Below, in pieces: positions 60,816 through 64,000 of a stretch of 64,000 nt of DNA. This DNA is from Meloidogyne chitwoodi (taxonomy: Eukaryota; Nematoda; Chromadorea; Rhabditida; Meloidogynidae). The notes under the pieces are model-generated. The model saw only the letters and a program-made list of their open reading frames with translations. It was not told where the DNA came from and ran no database searches. The stretch spans positions 2,170,001 through 2,234,000 of the forward strand of contig JACZZP010000015.1 in assembly GCA_015183035.1 (NCBI GenBank). Reading direction: 5' to 3'. A program made the translations under genes and the position numbers. The first letter of the stretch is position 1. Every line of letters begins with the position of its first letter.

Positions 60816-63703
60816 ATTAACAATAACATAAAGAATCAAATTCAAAATTTTAACAGCGTGACAAAAATGAAATTTTGTTTTTTTTTTTATTTATATTTAT
60901 ATACAAAAATTTGGTGGCTGATCAATTCGTCACTGAATCATTCGTCACTAAAACTTTCGTCAAAATTTTTTGTCATACATATTCCAGCTCAGACCTGGAT
61001 AATATTTGCATCTGCAAAAAAAACAACGGAGTTGGAATTTTCTTTAAATTTTTTTGTCTAGTACCACATGCTTTATACATTCTTAGTTTAATTTGCTTGT
61101 AGGAATATTGTAAATAGCGATTAACTAGGGTAAAGGTAAACAGGAGAATCTGTTACGATGTCCTTGACAAAAATATAACAAAGAAATGTGTAGATCACGT
61201 AGAAGTTGAAGAAAATGAAAAACAACAAATCGGAAACAACTGAGAGTTTTAATGCTTTATATTGTAAAATTAAAAATAAATATTAAAAAGGATGAAAGGC
61301 TATTTGCAGTCAAGGCCAAATTTGATTGATTCTTTTTGTTTAATGTTTGGTGAATCACGCATAAAAATTATTGTGTTTTTATGCTTTTCCATCATTAATA
61401 TAATTTGCGCTCCTCTGACGCAATGGGGCAATTCACCAGAACAATATTATTGGCCTTGGATCAACACATTAACATTATAAATAATGAAAGAAAATGAAAA
61501 TTTTGTATATTTAAATGGCAATGATATCACAGAGCCACAAGTTAACGCATAACAAAAAATAAAAATTTCTCCTTAGATATTTAATACCTAATTATATTTA
61601 AAAAATGTATTAATGATTATAGGTGAAAGATACTTACAATTTAAAAATTATTTTAAAAAAACTAGATTTTTCAAATATGTAGCAAAAATTTGAAATCACC
61701 TAATTTGCTTTTCTATTTGTTCCCTCTTAATCTTTCTGGATGTGATTTTTATTCCTCTAAAAAATATATTCTTCCTCACATTAAATTCATACACTTTTCC
61801 CTTCAACCTTTTTTATTTTCTTAGGAGTGGAAAACAAGTATCGCCTAAGGACTAAACTCCCAACCAACATCATCATATAATTTTCCTATGATTTGCGACC
61901 AAATGCTCAATTATCAAAACACGTTTGCTTTCTATCTATTACACCTGCAAATTATTGTGTTCACTTTCTTATCCTCGTAAATTTAGCAAAATTAATCCCC
62001 TATGTTTGTCATCTTCACCTAACTTAATCTATACGTTTTTACTTTTTAATAAAAAATCCTCGGTTGAAATTGTTCAAATAATACTTTTTTTCTAATCATG
62101 ATTCTTCATTTTCTTTTCTCACATCAAAATTTTAGCCAGAAATTACGAAAAACCAATTACAACGTCAAAACCAATTACTAATATTAATATCCTTTTTGAT
62201 TCACTTTTACAATTCATTCAAATCTTTACATTCCCTTTTGACAATGAATTTTTTCTTCTATTTACAAAATTAAATACCAACGGTCCTTTACATTACAGCG
62301 GTCATTTCCTTCTTCCATTACTAAAATTTTTTCTATCAGACAACCGGTAAACATAAACCAACAACAAATTAAAAAGGACTGGAATGCAACATATACCAGT
62401 ACAAATGCAATTTTATCTTAAATTGTACTAATATGAAATTTTAACAAACAATATTGCTGCCCAACGTAAACATACTAAATCACGCAAGCATGACTGCCTA
62501 GCGTTAATATAAAAAAACTTTTTCTTCGTCCAACCTTGTCCTATGTGCCCATTTTCTGACCATCTACGCCCCCAACTAGTTAAATCCACGCCCACCAACA
62601 GACAAATATAAAATTGGAAATGTGAAAGGAAATTGACGCTGCTTAAGCCCAAACAGAAATTGAGACAAATTCAAAAGCAATATTAATAGTCCTCTAGCTT
62701 AATTTCTTAGTGAATTCATAAAAAATGTGCTTCTATTATTAATTTCAAATATTATAAATTATTCTTAACTAAAAATAAATTATTTTATAAAATCCATTAA
62801 TAAACTCTTCCTCATTTTAAAATTAATTGTTACATACACTGTTCCATGCTTTTTGCGATAATTCTTTTATTTTAGTATTGTTGATATGTAAGTATACATA
62901 GATTTTTAAATATAACAATTTTTAATCACTAAATTTTATTTATTAATATCACTACACTATTTATGTATGTCATAATTTCACATCTAACAAAATTCATGCT
63001 AACAATTTTAATATCATTTTTTCATGTTTTTCTTCCCTTAACGTCAAAGAGAATTCAATTGTCTAAGCCTCCATTGTCAAAATCGCATTAAAAAAAATTT
63101 CAAAAAGCGGTTCTAACAAAAAGCCTTATTTTTGTAAAGTTAGGAAACAACATTGTGTTTTCTCTAAATATATTTTGAAAATTGTGAAAAGTGGGATTAG
63201 TGGAAGACTCTTCAAGTCATTAAAAATCAACCTTCCTCCCTATGGACATTGTCCACTCGCGGAGATTATTTAGTGTAATCTGTGTGAATACATTAAATTT
63301 AAAAGAAATGTGTATTCTTCTAAATAGAATGTATTTTAAAATTTTATTCGGGTGTAAATTCTATAAAATTTTATTCAATTTTACATTTTAAAAATACTTC
63401 CAAATCCCAATAAAGAAATTTAAAGTCCCTTGCGGCTCTCTTTTCACATATTTTAAAACGTCGAGATTCTGACCGGTGCAGCTTAAATTTTTTGCCTTGC
63501 TAAAGCTGGACGGCCTACTTTACCAAAGCCTCAGAGCCGGATGGCCAGCAATATTTTTATCGGAGAAAATTGGTCGCGCCATTTGCCTTTCGTTATTGTC
63601 CATCTATCACACAACGATTATATTTTTATTGAGAATTTATTATTAGATTGTGTATAATATTTTTTTAGAACTATTTATTTTGCTTTATTAAAAAAACTAT
63701 AAA
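60816..63703. other. Intergenic region
   Basis: A 2.9-kb spacer. Apart from one possible small secreted peptide (61343-61480) there is no supportable gene. The stretch 63430-63610 is less A+T rich (for example GCTGGACGGCC and GAGCCGGATGGCC) and is a likely promoter for the ground-like gene at 63704. Confidence 0.5.
61343..61480 (+). CDS. Possible small secreted peptide, 45 aa
   Basis: A short frame starting at ATG 61343 encodes a good signal-peptide pattern: Met, charged residues (GESR), then a hydrophobic core (IKIIVFLCFSIINIICA) with a plausible Ala-type cleavage. A mature peptide of about 22 residues follows, rich in aromatic residues (QWGNSPEQYYWPW). A TTTGCAG acceptor lies about 40 bases upstream, consistent with a trans-spliced leader. 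An in-frame upstream Met at 61292 would add 17 residues and spoil the signal peptide. No dibasic sites or homologue are recognised, and a frame this short can occur by chance. Confidence 0.28.
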   Translation: MFGESRIKIIVFLCFSIINIICAPLTQWGNSPEQYYWPWINTLTL

Positions 63704-63966
63704 ATGGAGACAAAATCAATTACAACAAAATTTACATACATTGTTCGACTATTTAAACTTTCAATTATGATCCTTTTAGTAATTAATTTGAACAATCATT
63801 GGAGCGATGCTTGTTTTGCATCAGGAATATGTGGAGGCGGAGGTATTTTAAAGAATAAAAAAATAAAAAATTATAAATAAAAATATTATGTTCAGTTGGT
63901 TGTTTGCCTCCACCACCTCCTCCTTGTATACCGTCACAGTGTGGAGGGGGATATGGCAAGTTTTGA
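63704..63966 (+). CDS. Ground-like (hedgehog-related) secreted protein, 5' part
   Basis: The start of a nematode cuticle-type secreted protein resembling the ground-like (GRL) family. Exon 1 (63704-63842) encodes a signal-anchor-like N terminus (FKLSIMILLVINLNNHW) ending in CGGGG. A 53-bp intron follows. Exon 2 from 63896 gives GCLPPPPPPCIPSQCGGGYG, the Cys/Gly/poly-Pro region typical of GRL proteins just before their ground-like domain. The next codons run to a TGA at 63964-63966, but a GT donor at 63960-63961 makes a further intron and continuation beyond the window more likely, so the gene is treated as partial. A TTTTTTTAG acceptor upstream of the ATG suits trans-splicing. Confidence 0.65.
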
Positions 63967-64000
63967 TGATATATTATCTTATTAATCTCAAATTTAATTA

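Overview
The window looks like nuclear DNA of a nematode. It is extremely A+T rich outside exons, its introns are mostly 35-60 bp with gt...(t)ttag/cag ends, and it carries nematode-type orthologues (MBR-1/E93, NAC-beta, PPP1R3, SEC14L1, CCDC6 and the start of a ground-like/hedgehog-related gene). The composition, a decayed FLYWCH-bearing MULE and abundant small fold-back elements fit a plant-parasitic tylenchid such as a root-knot nematode; that placement is inference.

Layout: bases 1-11655 hold no gene I can support. An unrecognised Ser/Thr-rich 10-exon gene (11656-15006, +) and a PGAP2/Frag1-like membrane protein (16436-18223, +) follow. CCDC6 (18832-19847, -) and SEC14L1 (21192-24885, +) lie head to head, and a 1,033-bp MULE-like element with a 9-bp target duplication sits between them. 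A Fer2/PTF1A-class bHLH gene (25615-29586, +) is split inside its second helix by a 3.2-kb intron packed with repeats, including 77 copies of a 10-bp unit. It converges on a glycogen-targeting PP1 subunit (30012-31557, -). A gene-poor stretch (31558-40962) carries a tRNA-Glu-like relic and fold-back elements.

The MBR-1/E93/LCOR-type regulator (40963-51793, -) has 14 exons, two 3-4 kb introns and a duplicated exon pair. Upstream are a divergent PTP-like gene with a degenerate active site (53073-55240, -) and, divergently, NAC-beta/BTF3 (55795-56821, +). That gene converges on an unrecognised 14-exon gene (57483-60788, -). The right end holds a possible small secreted peptide and the 5' part of a ground-like secreted protein gene, cut by the window edge.

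All multi-exon models were spliced by hand. Phases were checked exon by exon and every complete model closes in frame. There is no operon evidence, and the genes belong to separate pathways: transcription, lipid trafficking, GPI-anchor or membrane lipid biology, glycogen control and ribosome-associated chaperoning. The most unusual feature is the 10-bp satellite, whose variation is confined to one dinucleotide that takes three states (GA, CG, TA).
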